Source: Bacteroidales bacterium | Lineage (GTDB): Bacteria; Bacteroidota; Bacteroidia; Bacteroidales; UBA1715 | Assembly: GCA_017642535.1 (NCBI GenBank) | Contig: JAGCOW010000057.1 | Location: 1 to 64,000 of the forward strand | DNA: 64,000 nt | Direction of reading: 5' to 3' | Shown: in pieces, positions 8,197 to 18,276 of the stretch | Layout of the letters: each line of letters starts with the position of its first letter | Position numbering within the stretch: the first letter of the stretch is position 1 | Made by a program: the position numbers and the translations under genes | Notes under the pieces: model-generated | What the model saw: the letters and a program-made list of their open reading frames with translations, nothing else | What the model was told of the DNA's origin: nothing | Database searches by the model: none

Positions 8197-10143
8197 TTAT
8201 TTCAATTCATTCATTTGTTCATTAACTTCGGCAGAGATTTTTGATATGAATTCTTCTATCTTCATCACTTCCGCGTTCGTTCCTTCGCCTTGTTTTCTGA
8301 CAGAAACGGTACCGCCGTTTTGCTCGTTCTCGCCAACAACGATAAGGTATGGAATATGTTTTAACTCGTTGTCACGAATCTTTTTACCTACCTTCTCATT
8401 TCTGTCATCAATGAGCGTGCGAATATCGGAATTATTTAACAAATTCAAAACTTTTTTTGCATAATCATTGTATTTTTCACTTACAGGAATGATTACTGCT
8501 TGGTCTGGAGTCAGCCACAACGGGAATTTTCCGGCTGTATGCTCAATCAACACAGCAACGAATCGTTCCATTGAACCGAATGGTGCTCGGTGAATCATTA
8601 CCGGACGTTCTTTTGTGTTTTCGCTCGTAATGTATTCCAAATCAAAGCGTTTTGGTAGGTTGTAGTCAACTTGGATTGTTCCCAATTGCCATCTTCTGCC
8701 AAGTGCGTCGCGAACCATAAAGTCAAGTTTTGGTCCGTAGAATGCTGCTTCGCCGTATTCCACAATTGTGTTCAGACCTTTTTCGGCAGCAGCTTCAATG
8801 ATTGCCTTTTCTGCACGTTCCCAATCTTCGTCGCTACCTATATATTTAGTAGTATTGGTCTTGTCGCGCAATGAAACTTGTGCCTCGAACTTGTCGAATT
8901 TCAACGCCTTGAAAATAATGTTGATGATGTCGATTACCTTCAAAAACTCGTCTTTCACTTGGTCGGGACGACAGAAAATGTGCGCGTCGTCTTGTGTGAA
9001 CGAACGAACACGGGTAAGTCCATGTAATTCACCACTTTGCTCGTAACGATACACCGTTCCGAATTCTGCACAACGGAATGGCAAATCTTTGTACGAACGG
9101 GGAGCGTTCTTGTAAATCATACAGTGGTGAGGGCAGTTCATAGGTTTCAACAAATACACTTCGCCTTCTTCAGGAGTTGTGATTGGTTGGAAGCTGTCCT
9201 TTCCGTAGTGATCCCAGTGACCAGAGGTTACATATAAATTCTTACCACCAATGTGTGGAGTGATAACTTGCTGATAGCCAAAACGTTTTTGAATTTTCTT
9301 CAACGCATCTTCCAAACGAAGACGTAAATCTGTTCCTTTTGGCAACCAAATCGGAAGACCTTTGCCCACTAAGTCGGAGAACATGAACAATTCCATTTCT
9401 TTTCCGATTTTGCGGTGGTCGCGAAGTTTCGCTTGTTCCAAAAGTTCAAGATACTCGTCAAGCATTTTCTTTTTGGGGTAGGTAATACCATAAATACGAG
9501 TAAGTTGCTTGCGAGTTTCGTCGCCACGCCAATATGCACCAGCAATGCTTGTAAGCTTCACTGCCTTGATTGGCTCAGTGTTTGGCAAGTGCGGACCACG
9601 ACACAAATCTGTGAAAGAACCTTGCGTGTAATACGTGATTTTTCCGTCTTCCAAATCGTTGATTAACTCAACCTTATATATTTCGTTCTTGTCGCTGAAG
9701 TATTTCAATGCATCGGCTTTGGAAACGTCTTTTCTCACGTAATCATTTTTCTGGCGAGCCAATTCAAGCATTTTGTCTTCTATGGCTGACAAATCCTTTT
9801 CGGTTAGGGTAACATCACCAAGGTCAACGTCATAGTAAAAACCGTTTTCAATGGCAGGTCCAATGCCGAATTTCGTATTAGGATATAACGTTTGCAATGC
9901 TTCTGCCAACAAGTGAGCCGAAGAGTGCCAAAATGCGTGTTTACCTTCTTTGTCGTCGAATTTGTGAAGAGCGATAGTGGCATCTTCCTCAATGCCACGT
10001 GTTAAATCCCAATCTGCACCGTTTACCGTTGCCACAACGACTTCGCGAGCCAATTGAGGACTGAGACTTTGTGCTATTTCTAACGGAGTTGTTCCGTTGT
10101 TGAACTCCTTGACGCTACCGTCAGGAAATGTTATTTGTATCAT
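8197..10143 (-). CDS. thrS: Threonyl-tRNA synthetase
   Basis: Charges tRNA-Thr. The 648-residue protein has, in order, an N-terminal TGS domain ([14 protein letters not shown]), the editing domain ([11 protein letters not shown]), the class II catalytic core with motif 2 ([16 protein letters not shown]) and motif 3 ([13 protein letters not shown]), and an anticodon-binding domain. I start at 10143 because the -7 box at 10165-10172 puts the transcript start near 10158, so an alternative ATG at 10167 would lie upstream of the mRNA. It is first in the thrS-infC-rpmI-rplT series. Confidence 0.97.
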   Translation of the reverse strand: MIQITFPDGSVKEFNNGTTPLEIAQSLSPQLAREVVVATVNGADWDLTRGIEEDATIALHKFDDKEGKHAFWHSSAHLLAEALQTLYPNTKFGIGPAIENGFYYDVDLGDVTLTEKDLSAIEDKMLELARQKNDYVRKDVSKADALKYFSDKNEIYKVELINDLEDGKITYYTQGSFTDLCRGPHLPNTEPIKAVKLTSIAGAYWRGDETRKQLTRIYGITYPKKKMLDEYLELLEQAKLRDHRKIGKEMELFMFSDLVGKGLPIWLPKGTDLRLRLEDALKKIQKRFGYQQVITPHIGGKNLYVTSGHWDHYGKDSFQPITTPEEGEVYLLKPMNCPHHCMIYKNAPRSYKDLPFRCAEFGTVYRYEQSGELHGLTRVRSFTQDDAHIFCRPDQVKDEFLKVIDIINIIFKALKFDKFEAQVSLRDKTNTTKYIGSDEDWERAEKAIIEAAAEKGLNTIVEYGEAAFYGPKLDFMVRDALGRRWQLGTIQVDYNLPKRFDLEYITSENTKERPVMIHRAPFGSMERFVAVLIEHTAGKFPLWLTPDQAVIIPVSEKYNDYAKKVLNLLNNSDIRTLIDDRNEKVGKKIRDNELKHIPYLIVVGENEQNGGTVSVRKQGEGTNAEVMKIEEFISKISAEVNEQMNELK

Positions 10144-10164
10144 TCGTTCAAATTTTTTCGAATG

Positions 10165-10172
10165 CAAAATTA
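10165..10172 (-). promoter_or_regulatory. -7 promoter element of thrS
   Basis: On the minus strand the bases read TAATTTTG, matching TAnnTTTG, 21 bases upstream of the thrS start. I saw no T-box-like leader; the transcript leader would be only about 15 bases. Confidence 0.5.
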
Positions 10173-10268
10173 GTAAAGATTTGGAAATGAAGAAAAAATG
10201 AGGGCAAAAACTGTTATTTTATTTCGATAACAAATTAAATCTCTATCTTTACGCCACAATTTTAGAAT

Positions 10269-11594
10269 ATGAAACAATTACATATAGAGACATACGGCTG
10301 CCAGATGAATGTCGCTGATAGCGAGGTTGTTGCGGCAATCATGAAGAAAGTTGGCTTTGAATACACAAAAGACATTAACGAGGCCGATGTGATTCTGCTG
10401 AATACGTGTTCAATTCGCGAACACGCTGAAAATAAGATAGTTCAGCGTTTGAACGAATTGAAAAAACTACGTGCAAGCAAGCCGCAACTGTTGATTGGCG
10501 TGATTGGCTGTATGGCGGAACGTTTGCAGGAACGCTTGTTCGAAAAAAAGGATTTGGTTGACATTGTTGCCGGCCCCGATTCGTATCGTACTCTGCCACA
10601 ATTGATTGAAAAGGCACAAGTGGAACGTCAGGCAATCAATGCGGAATTGTCGCTGACGGAAACCTATGCCGAAATTTATCCGTATCGTTACGACGACAAT
10701 GGCATTTCCGCCTTCGTCTCGATTATGCGCGGCTGCAACAATTTCTGCTCGTACTGCATTGTGCCATACACCCGTGGTCGTGAACGTAGCCGCGATTCTC
10801 AGTCAATCGTTGACGAGGTAAAACAGCTCTATTCCGATGGTTATAAGGAAGTTACGTTGCTCGGTCAAAACGTAAATTCCTATAAATTTGAAAATGACGG
10901 GGAAATGGTTTCGTTTCCGCAACTGCTTGAACAAGTGGCGATAGCCGTACCGCAAATGAGAATCCGTTTCACTACGTCACATCCGAAAGATTTGTCCGAC
11001 GATTTGTTGTACGTGATGGCGAAATACGACAATCTTGCAAAATGGATTCATTTGCCTGTGCAGAGCGGAAGTTCCACGGTTTTGCAGCGAATGAACCGCC
11101 GTTACACCCGTGAATGGTATTTGGACCGAGTTGCCGCAATCCGTAGAATTTTGCCCGAAGCGTCAATTACGACTGACATAATGTGCGGTTTTTCCGACGA
11201 AACCGAAGAGGAGCAGGCGGAAACAATTTCGCTTATGCGTGAAGTTGAATACGACAGCGCGTTTATGTTCAAATACTCCGAACGCGAGGGCACGGTGGCT
11301 TCCAAACGTATGCCCGACAATGTTCCCGACGATGTAAAAGTCCGTCGTTTGAGCGAAATTATTGCCGTGCAGAATGAACTTTCACGAAAAAAGAATGCCG
11401 AAGATGTTGGTAAGACGTTTGAAGTCTTGATTGACGGTGTTTCCAAAAAAGACGAAGGCGAATGGAAAGGACGCACGTCGCAAAACAAAACCGTTGTTTT
11501 CCCTGCTCAAGATGTGAAACTTGGTGATTTTGTGAAGGTTACAATTGTTTCCTCGAGTTCGGCAACGCTGAGGGGAAAGGCAGTGGAGAGTTAA
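10269..11594 (+). CDS. miaB: tRNA-2-methylthio-N6-dimethylallyladenosine synthase
   Basis: MiaB adds the methylthio group to i6A37 of tRNAs using two Fe-S clusters. The 441-residue protein has the N-terminal methylthiotransferase domain with three cysteines (GCQMN, NTCSIR, GCMAE), the radical SAM motif CNNFCSYCIVPYTRG, the LLGQNVNSY segment, and a C-terminal TRAM domain. It is divergent from thrS, with 125 bases between starts. An upstream TATCTTTA is a near-match to the -7 box. Confidence 0.96.
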   Translation: MKQLHIETYGCQMNVADSEVVAAIMKKVGFEYTKDINEADVILLNTCSIREHAENKIVQRLNELKKLRASKPQLLIGVIGCMAERLQERLFEKKDLVDIVAGPDSYRTLPQLIEKAQVERQAINAELSLTETYAEIYPYRYDDNGISAFVSIMRGCNNFCSYCIVPYTRGRERSRDSQSIVDEVKQLYSDGYKEVTLLGQNVNSYKFENDGEMVSFPQLLEQVAIAVPQMRIRFTTSHPKDLSDDLLYVMAKYDNLAKWIHLPVQSGSSTVLQRMNRRYTREWYLDRVAAIRRILPEASITTDIMCGFSDETEEEQAETISLMREVEYDSAFMFKYSEREGTVASKRMPDNVPDDVKVRRLSEIIAVQNELSRKKNAEDVGKTFEVLIDGVSKKDEGEWKGRTSQNKTVVFPAQDVKLGDFVKVTIVSSSSATLRGKAVES

Positions 11595-11677
11595 GAATTA
11601 AGAGGAAGGTAAGATTCAGGGGTTGTGGATTTGACCCGGACTGCGTGAGAAATATGTAAAATTAAAAATAATAAACT

Positions 11678-11878
11678 ATGAAAAAAGAAGAATTCTCATA
11701 CGACAAGGCGATGGCTGAAATGGAGAAAATCGTTCAGAAAATTGAATCTGGCGAGTGTAAAATAGATGAACTTACTGCCGAAGTGAAAAAAGCTGTGGAA
11801 CTTATTGCTTTGTGCAGGAAGAAATTACAAGATGTTGACAATGATGTGAATAAAGCATTTGGGGAAATTGATGGGTGA
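11678..11878 (+). CDS. xseB: Exodeoxyribonuclease VII small subunit
   Basis: The 66-residue protein matches XseB: FSYDKAMAEMEKIVQKIESG followed by an amphipathic helix and a C-terminal VNKAF. It pairs with XseA to degrade single-stranded DNA from both ends. Its usual partner xseA is not adjacent here; it follows miaB by about 80 bases on the same strand. A hairpin terminator follows. Confidence 0.93.
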   Translation: MKKEEFSYDKAMAEMEKIVQKIESGECKIDELTAEVKKAVELIALCRKKLQDVDNDVNKAFGEIDG

Positions 11879-11916
11879 GAGGTGAAAGAGGAATAAAACT
11901 CTGAATGTATGTAATT

Positions 11917-11953
11917 AAAAAAAAGACTGCCATTTCTGACAGTCTTTTTTTTT
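11917..11953. terminator. Bidirectional intrinsic terminator
   Basis: The stem GACTG (11925-11929) pairs with CAGTC (11940-11944), with A-tract on the left and T-tract on the right, so it can stop transcripts from xseB and from the opposite direction. The same stem and nearly the same loop recur at 14509 and 18217. Confidence 0.8.
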
Positions 11954-11959
11954 ATTGTT

Positions 11960-11987
11960 GTAGAGACGCGCCATGGCACGTCTCTAC
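11960..11987. repeat. 28-bp dispersed palindrome
   Basis: A nearly perfect palindrome beginning GTAGAGACGCGCCATGG and ending CACGTCTCTAC. An identical 28-base copy lies at 27035-27062, also between genes. Palindromes built on GTAGAGACG are a known dispersed repeat type in several bacterial groups. Confidence 0.8.
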
Positions 11988-11999
11988 GGTAAATCAAAA

Positions 12000-13613
12000 T
12001 TATTTTTGTTCAAACATCAATGTTTTTGTTGGTTGATCGCAAACTTCCGATGGACCGAAGTATTGGATAGGACCAGGATAAACGTATGATGTTGTCAATG
12101 CCCATTCGTCGCGTTTTGAAGCCAAGAATTTGAATGGAGCGCCGTCCAATTCAACCAATGCCTTGCGGATAACTGGTTTCATGGCACCGTGACGTTTTTC
12201 CATATTCATCATCATTGTGATAGGAACACCGGCTGCAATCCATTGGTCTGCAGGTTTCGTCGTGTTCTTAATCAACGACATATAACCTGATTTGCCAGAT
12301 GCAATCAAATTTGCTGCATTGAAACCAAGCGAGTAGCAGTAGTCAGCGTCGAAGTTCGACGGAGCTGCGCAACGGCCTTCGTAACCGAAGAAGTGGCCAA
12401 GACCAGAGAATTTGCCAACATATTTTCCTTCTGCTTTCATTTTAGCAAGTTTTGTGCGAACCATTTCGATAAGCAATTTTTCTGTTTCAATCAACGAAAC
12501 TTGAACGTTTCCGTGAGGGTCGCGTTCCAAAGTCAATTGTTTTGCAATTGCTTCAGGAAGACTTTCGTACACCGATTTGCTGTTAGCAGAAAGTTTTGAA
12601 ACGGCAACTTTCACGTCTGATTCAACAGCCAAAAGGTCGTTCAATTCCTTAATCAAAACTTTCATTTCAGGAATGAACTCAATCAAACCTTCAGGAATTA
12701 GCACAACGCCGAAATTGTTTCCTTGTGCGGCACGGGCAGCAACAGTGTTTGCAATGTTTTCAACGATGCTTGCCAACGTCATTTTCTTTGCTTCAACTTC
12801 TTCGGAAATGATGCAGATGTTTGGTTGTGTCTGCAAACCGCATTCCAAAGCGATGTGAGAAGCGGAACGACCCATCAATTTGATGAAGTGCCAGTATTTC
12901 TTTGCAGAATTGGCATCACGCATAATGTTACCGATAACTTCTGAATATACTTTACAAGCAGTGTCGAAACCGAATGAAGTTTCAATTTGATCGTTTTTCA
13001 AGTCACCGTCGATTGTTTTTGGACAGCCAATTACTTGAATGCCACATTTCTTTTGCAAGTAGTATTCTGCAAGTACGCAGGCATTTGTGTTGGAATCGTC
13101 ACCACCGATGATTACCAATGCCTTGATACCTAATTTGTTGCAGATTTCGATTCCAGAGTCGAATTGTGAAGTTTCTTCCAATTTCGTACGACCAGAACCA
13201 ATGATGTCGAATCCACCTGTGTTACGATATGCGTCGATGATGTCAGATGTCAATTCAATATATTTATGGTCAATCAATCCGCTTGGACCGCCTAAAAATC
13301 CGTACAATTTTGCATTCTTGTTCATTGACTTGATGCCGTCGAACAAACCAGAAATTACGTTGTGACCACCAGGAGCTTGACCACCTGAAAGAATCACACC
13401 AACGTTGAAATCGCCCATAGCCAATTTTGAAGCAGCTTCTTCAAATGTAACGATAGGCATTCCGTACGTGTTAGGGAACAATTTTTTAATCTCGTCTTGG
13501 TCAGCAACAGATTGAGTCGCTTTACCTTCTTTAAGAACTACGCCACCTTTGAATGCCTTTGGCAATTTAGGTTGATACGCAGCTCTTGCTTTTTGTAATG
13601 CACTAATAGCCAT
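12000..13613 (-). CDS. pfp: Pyrophosphate-dependent 6-phosphofructokinase
   Basis: Interconverts fructose 6-phosphate and fructose 1,6-bisphosphate with pyrophosphate as phosphoryl donor. The 537-residue length fits the long PPi-type family. The motif GGDDSNTNA carries Asp where ATP enzymes have Gly, and [20 protein letters not shown] carries the Lys that favours pyrophosphate. [14 protein letters not shown] is the substrate-binding MGR motif. On the minus strand a TATCTTCG box precedes the gene, close to the -7 consensus. Confidence 0.96.
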   Translation of the reverse strand: MAISALQKARAAYQPKLPKAFKGGVVLKEGKATQSVADQDEIKKLFPNTYGMPIVTFEEAASKLAMGDFNVGVILSGGQAPGGHNVISGLFDGIKSMNKNAKLYGFLGGPSGLIDHKYIELTSDIIDAYRNTGGFDIIGSGRTKLEETSQFDSGIEICNKLGIKALVIIGGDDSNTNACVLAEYYLQKKCGIQVIGCPKTIDGDLKNDQIETSFGFDTACKVYSEVIGNIMRDANSAKKYWHFIKLMGRSASHIALECGLQTQPNICIISEEVEAKKMTLASIVENIANTVAARAAQGNNFGVVLIPEGLIEFIPEMKVLIKELNDLLAVESDVKVAVSKLSANSKSVYESLPEAIAKQLTLERDPHGNVQVSLIETEKLLIEMVRTKLAKMKAEGKYVGKFSGLGHFFGYEGRCAAPSNFDADYCYSLGFNAANLIASGKSGYMSLIKNTTKPADQWIAAGVPITMMMNMEKRHGAMKPVIRKALVELDGAPFKFLASKRDEWALTTSYVYPGPIQYFGPSEVCDQPTKTLMFEQK

Positions 13614-13710
13614 GTATTTATGTTTTTAAATGATACAATAAATTGACAATGGCGAAGATAAGAAATTTCTTGGAAAAATTTCTTGATACAATATAAATAT
13701 GTGCAGATTT

Positions 13711-14346
13711 TTATGAAAGAACTTCGATTCTTTCAAACTGAGCAAGTCTGTTTTGTACGGAATAACCTCGTTTTGGCGTGAAATTGATTTCTCCGTTCGA
13801 TTCCAAAAATTTTACTACGTTGTTGAAACCCAACATCGAAGCGTTAAGAATTCCCGCTCTCGTAATATACACGTCGTTTACCGTCGTACCCACATATTTT
13901 GCAATGATGTCTTTCAAATAGACTGTTTCCATTCGGTGCATATACCAACGGATAAATCTCTCTTGGTCTTCAGGAGGAAATGTTTCTATGTCGAAGTGAT
14001 AGCGAGCATGTCCTTTCGACGTGTAAACCGTATCGAATGAATCGTAGATTGCTTGCACTTGTTCCTCGCTGTAACCGAACTCGAGTAGGGCGGCCTTGCT
14101 TGCCTGATATTTACCTACAGTTCTTGTCTTGTTTGCTACATCGTAGTTTTGTCTTGATTCGATGTGTGCAATCTTGGTATATAAATCTTTATAATTTATA
14201 TATTCCAATTCGATTTCAATTGTTTCTGGTTCTTCACAGAAATCACGAGACTTGTCGATTGTTGTAAATGGAGTACAAATGAGAAAACCAGACAAAAGTG
14301 CTATTGCTGTCGTTCTTATTGCGTTGATACTGAGCATATTGTGCAT
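13711..14346 (-). CDS. Exported lysozyme-like protein
   Basis: From the ATG at 14346 (or 14337) the protein has about 211 residues, with an N-terminal hydrophobic signal segment (AIRTTAIALLSGFLI). The mature part has IAHIESRQNYDV and then TVGKYQASKAALLEFG, resembling the catalytic Glu region and GxYQ motif of transglycosylase/lysozyme-fold enzymes, so a role in cell-wall cleavage is likely but not proven. An ATG at 14397 would lie at or above the promoter. It is a single gene with a consensus promoter. Confidence 0.7.
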   Translation of the reverse strand: MHNMLSINAIRTTAIALLSGFLICTPFTTIDKSRDFCEEPETIEIELEYINYKDLYTKIAHIESRQNYDVANKTRTVGKYQASKAALLEFGYSEEQVQAIYDSFDTVYTSKGHARYHFDIETFPPEDQERFIRWYMHRMETVYLKDIIAKYVGTTVNDVYITRAGILNASMLGFNNVVKFLESNGEINFTPKRGYSVQNRLAQFERIEVLS

Positions 14347-14368
14347 ATATCTTCTTTTAAAAACGTGG

Positions 14369-14398
14369 CAAAGGTAAAAATTTTTTATAAAAAACAAA
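14369..14398 (-). promoter_or_regulatory. Consensus Bacteroidetes promoter of lysozyme-like gene
   Basis: Read on the minus strand, TTTG (14398-14395) and TACCTTTG (14376-14369) are separated by about 18 bases, matching both promoter elements. The ATG at 14346 is 22 bases downstream. Confidence 0.7.
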
Positions 14399-14508
14399 CT
14401 TTTGTTGAAAAACTTTTATATCTTTACTTTTTTTATCTCTTTGTATCGCCTATGGATATTAGTAAAAAGGAAAATGATGTTTAAAAGGGATTTTTTTATT
14501 AACAATTC

Positions 14509-14545
14509 TATAAAAAAAAAGAGACTGCCATTTCTGACAGTCTCC
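14509..14545 (-). terminator. Intrinsic terminator of nifJ
   Basis: On the minus strand a GAGACTG/CAGTCTC stem is followed by a run of T. It lies 25 bases beyond the nifJ stop and repeats the stem-loop of the terminators at 11917 and 18217. Confidence 0.8.
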
Positions 14546-14569
14546 CAATCATATTATGGAAACAATGTA

Positions 14570-17500
14570 TTAGTATTCCAATTTGCTCATTCTTACATAC
14601 GAAGCGTAGCGTTTCTTTGCCATGTCTTCGGCAGCGTTGAACAATTCTTGTGCTTCGTTCGGGAATTGTTTCATTACTGAAGCATAACGAACTTCGCCTT
14701 TCAAGAAGTCTTGGAAACCGTCCCAAGCTGGTTCTTTGCTGTCCAATGTGAATGGATTCTTGCCTTCAGCTTCCAATTCTGGGTTGAAGCGCCACAAGTG
14801 CCAGTAACCGCAAGCAACTGCTGCTGCTTCTTCGGCTTGTGATTTACCCATACCTTTCTTCAAACCGTGGTTGATACAAGGAGCGTAAGCAATGATGATT
14901 GATGGTCCGTGATATGCTTCTGCTTCGCGGATTGCCTTCAAACATTGTGCTTGGTCGGCACCCATTGCGATTTGAGCAACATATACGTAACCGTAAGTCG
15001 TTGCTATCATACCGATGTCTTTCTTACGAACTCTTTTACCGGCAGCGGCAAATTTAGCGATAGCTCCAAGTGGAGTAGCTTTCGATGCCTGACCACCAGT
15101 GTTAGAGTAAACTTCAGTATCGATTACAAGAATGTTAACGTCTTCGCCCGATGCAATTACGTGGTCAAGACCTCCGTAACCAATATCGTAAGAAGCACCG
15201 TCACCACCGATAATCCATTGAGAACGTTTTACCAAGTAATGGCTCAATTCTTTCAATTGAGAGCAAGTAGAACAGTTGCCTGCTGCTTTTTCAATCATTG
15301 GATTCAATTTAGCCGCTGCTGCTTTCGAAGCTGCTGCATCGTCCATACCGTCAATCCATTCTTGTGCTGCTTGTTTGAATTCTGCTGGAGTCTTGTCTTC
15401 GGCAATTGCACCTTCCAATAATGTCTTGATGCGAGCACGCATTTTCTTGTTTGCAATGTGCATACCCAAACCGAATTCGCAGAAGTCCTCGAACAATGAG
15501 TTAGCCCAAGCCGGACCTTGACCTTTTGCATTCTTCGTGTATGGAGTAGAAGGAACTGAACCAGAGTAGATTGAAGAACATCCAGTTGCGTTTGCAACGA
15601 TTTCGCGGTCGCCGAACAATTGAGAAATCAATTTAACGTAAGGTGTTTCACCGCAACCTGCACACGCTCCAGAGAACTCGAACAATGGTTGAGCGAATTG
15701 TGAATTCTTAACATTTGCAGTAACGTCAACCAAGTCTTGTTTTGATGTAACCTTTTCAACGCAATATTGCCAGTTTGCAGCTTCTTTAGCAGCTGATTCT
15801 GAATTGTCGTCGTAAGGAACCATTGTAAGAGCTTTGCCAGTCTTTGGATTGCCCGGACAAACGTCGGCACAGTTACCACAAGCAAGACAGTCTTTAACGC
15901 CAACTTGCATTGTGAAGAACATTCCCTTCATTGCTGCAGGTGCCTTCATTTCGATAGTCTGACCGTTGAATCCAGCTTTTTCTTCCGCTGTCATAACGAA
16001 CGGACGGATACAAGCGTGAGGGCAGACGTACGCACATTTGTTACATTGGATACAGTTGTCGGCGTTCCAAACTGGTACGAATGCGCCAACACCACGTTTT
16101 TCGAATTTAGCCGTTCCTGCTGCCCAAGTACCGTCTTCAATACCTTTGAATGAAGAAACAGGAAGCAAATCACCATCTTGAGCGTTGATTGGACGAACAA
16201 CTTTGTTGATGAAGTCGTCACCGTCAGAATAAACCTTAGGTTGTTCTGCAAGGTTTGCCCATGCTTTGTCAACAGCCAATTCTTTGTATTCGCCACCACG
16301 GTCGATAGCCGCGTAGTTCATGTTTACAACATCTTCACCTTTCTTTCCGTAAGATTTCAATGCAAAGTGTTTCATTTCGTCAACTGCCTTGTCAACAGGA
16401 ATAACACCTGTGATACGGAAGAATGCCGATTGAAGGATAGTGTTCGTTCTGTTTCCTAATCCAATTTCTTGTGCAATTTTCGTTGCGTTGATGTAGTAAA
16501 CTTTGATGTCGTTCTTTGCAAAGTAAGCTTTTACTTTGTTAGGAATGTTGTGAGCCAATTCTTCGCCGTCCCAAATTGTGTTCAAAAGGAACAAGCCACC
16601 TTTTTGCAAACCACGTGTCACGTCATACATATTTAAATATGCTTGTTGGTGACAAGCCACGAAGTTAGGTGTCGTTACCAAATACGTAGAACGGATTGGC
16701 TCGTCACCGAAACGAAGGTGAGAGCAAGTGAAACCTCCCGATTTCTTAGAATCGTAAGAGAAGTATGCCTGACAATATTTATTTGTCGTTTCACCGATGA
16801 TTTTTACCGAGTTTTTGTTAGCACCAACGGTACCGTCTGCACCAAGACCATAGAATTTAGCTTGGAACATTCCTGCAGGAGCCACAGAAACTTCTTCGCC
16901 AACAGGAAGCGAGGTGAAAGTAACATCATCGTTGATACCAAGAGTGAAGTGGTTCTTTGGTTGAGCCATTGCAAGATTTTCGTAAACTGCAATGATTTGA
17001 GCCGGAGTAGTGTCGTTTGAACCAAGACCGTAACGGCCGCCAACAACTTGAAGTTTCGACAACAAACCAAGTTCTGACAATGCGTCAACAACGTCAAGAT
17101 ATAGAGGTTCGCTGTTTGCTCCCGGTTCTTTTGTTCTGTCAAGAACGCAGATACGTTTTGCAGAAGCAGGGATAGCTTCCTTCAAGTATTTCAATGAGAA
17201 TGGACGATACAAGTGAACAGAAATCAAACCAACTTTCTTACCCTTAGCGTTTTCAAAGTCAACAACTTCTTTGATACATTCTGTTACTGAACCCATTGCA
17301 ATGATGATGTTTTCAGCATCTTTAGCACCGTAGTAGTCGAATGGACGGTATTTGCGGCCTGTAATGGCGCTGATTTTGTCCATATAGTCAGAAACGATGT
17401 CTGCCACAGCGTTGTAATATGGGTTACAAGATTCGCGGTGAGCGAAGAATACATCAGGGTTTTCAGCCATACCACGCATTTCTGGGTGTTCTGGAGAAAG

Positions 17501-18124
17501 AGCTCTGTTTCTGAATTCTTTAAGAGCTTCTTGGTCAACAAGAGGAACCAAGTCTTCTTGGTTAACAACTTCAACTTTCTGATATTCGTGAGACGTGCGG
17601 AATCCGTCGAAGAAGTTCAAGAATGGAACGCGGCTCTTGATAGTAGCCAAGTGAGCTACACCAGCCAAGTCCATAACTTCTTGTACAGAACCTTCAGCCA
17701 ACATTGCGAAACCTGTCTGGCGGCAAGCCAAAACGTCTTGATGGTCACCAAAGATACAAAGTGCATGAGAAGCAAGTGTACGTGCCGAAACGTGGAATAC
17801 GCAAGGAAGCAATTCACCCGCAATCTTGTACATGTTAGGAATCATAAGGAGCAAACCTTGTGAAGCCGTGAACGTAGTTGTCAACGCACCAGCCTGCAAT
17901 GATCCGTGTACTGTACCAGCAGCACCACCTTCAGACTGCATTTCTTGAACCAAAACTGTTTCACCGAACATGTTCTTACGGCCTTGTGCTGCCCATTCGT
18001 CAACATTTTCAGCCATAGGAGATGACGGTGTGATAGGATAGATAGCAGCAACCTCGGTAAACATATAGGCTATGTGAGCCGCAGCTGTGTTACCATCACA
18101 CGTTAGAAATTTTTTATCCGCCAT
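14570..18124 (-). CDS. nifJ: Pyruvate:ferredoxin (flavodoxin) oxidoreductase
   Basis: Oxidatively decarboxylates pyruvate to acetyl-CoA with electron transfer to ferredoxin, central to anaerobic metabolism. The 1184-residue single chain has the usual order: pyrimidine-binding domain with YPITPSSPMAE, gamma domain, two 4Fe-4S motifs (CIQCNKCAYVCPHAC and CLACGNCADVCPGNP), and a C-terminal thiamine diphosphate domain with CAGCGETPYVKL, GDGASYDIGYGGLDH and DTEVYSNTGGQ. Length and motifs are complete. A TACCTTTG box sits 40 bases upstream. Confidence 0.98.
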   Translation of the reverse strand: MADKKFLTCDGNTAAAHIAYMFTEVAAIYPITPSSPMAENVDEWAAQGRKNMFGETVLVQEMQSEGGAAGTVHGSLQAGALTTTFTASQGLLLMIPNMYKIAGELLPCVFHVSARTLASHALCIFGDHQDVLACRQTGFAMLAEGSVQEVMDLAGVAHLATIKSRVPFLNFFDGFRTSHEYQKVEVVNQEDLVPLVDQEALKEFRNRALSPEHPEMRGMAENPDVFFAHRESCNPYYNAVADIVSDYMDKISAITGRKYRPFDYYGAKDAENIIIAMGSVTECIKEVVDFENAKGKKVGLISVHLYRPFSLKYLKEAIPASAKRICVLDRTKEPGANSEPLYLDVVDALSELGLLSKLQVVGGRYGLGSNDTTPAQIIAVYENLAMAQPKNHFTLGINDDVTFTSLPVGEEVSVAPAGMFQAKFYGLGADGTVGANKNSVKIIGETTNKYCQAYFSYDSKKSGGFTCSHLRFGDEPIRSTYLVTTPNFVACHQQAYLNMYDVTRGLQKGGLFLLNTIWDGEELAHNIPNKVKAYFAKNDIKVYYINATKIAQEIGLGNRTNTILQSAFFRITGVIPVDKAVDEMKHFALKSYGKKGEDVVNMNYAAIDRGGEYKELAVDKAWANLAEQPKVYSDGDDFINKVVRPINAQDGDLLPVSSFKGIEDGTWAAGTAKFEKRGVGAFVPVWNADNCIQCNKCAYVCPHACIRPFVMTAEEKAGFNGQTIEMKAPAAMKGMFFTMQVGVKDCLACGNCADVCPGNPKTGKALTMVPYDDNSESAAKEAANWQYCVEKVTSKQDLVDVTANVKNSQFAQPLFEFSGACAGCGETPYVKLISQLFGDREIVANATGCSSIYSGSVPSTPYTKNAKGQGPAWANSLFEDFCEFGLGMHIANKKMRARIKTLLEGAIAEDKTPAEFKQAAQEWIDGMDDAAASKAAAAKLNPMIEKAAGNCSTCSQLKELSHYLVKRSQWIIGGDGASYDIGYGGLDHVIASGEDVNILVIDTEVYSNTGGQASKATPLGAIAKFAAAGKRVRKKDIGMIATTYGYVYVAQIAMGADQAQCLKAIREAEAYHGPSIIIAYAPCINHGLKKGMGKSQAEEAAAVACGYWHLWRFNPELEAEGKNPFTLDSKEPAWDGFQDFLKGEVRYASVMKQFPNEAQELFNAAEDMAKKRYASYVRMSKLEY

Positions 18125-18163
18125 GATTTTATAATTTATTTAAGTTTACTTTTTTATCGTTGG

Positions 18164-18171
18164 CAAAGGTA
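18164..18171 (-). promoter_or_regulatory. -7 promoter element of nifJ
   Basis: On the minus strand TACCTTTG matches TAnnTTTG, 40 bases upstream of the nifJ ATG. I did not find a clear -33 element. Confidence 0.5.
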
Positions 18172-18216
18172 CTAAAAAAATAGTTTCATTGTCATAAAAG
18201 AAGAGACAAATTCATA

Positions 18217-18250
18217 AAAAAAAGACTGCCAATTTTGACAGTCTTTTTTG
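18217..18250. terminator. Bidirectional terminator behind the SPFH/GTPase operon
   Basis: AAGACTG/CAGTCTT stem with A-tract and T-tract on the two sides, 27 bases beyond the stop of the last operon gene at 18277. It shares its stem with the terminators at 11917 and 14509, but the loop differs by a few bases. Confidence 0.8.
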
Positions 18251-18276
18251 TTGTTTTGTACCAGAGATTCTGTAAT

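Noticed and set aside
10144-10268. T-box or other tRNA-sensing leader upstream of thrS
   Set aside because: The leader is only about 15 bases by the promoter call and no hairpins of that type were seen.
14908-17864. Several open frames of 80-170 codons on the plus strand opposite nifJ
   Set aside because: They follow the codon bias of the opposite strand, have no family match and no promoter; nifJ is certain.
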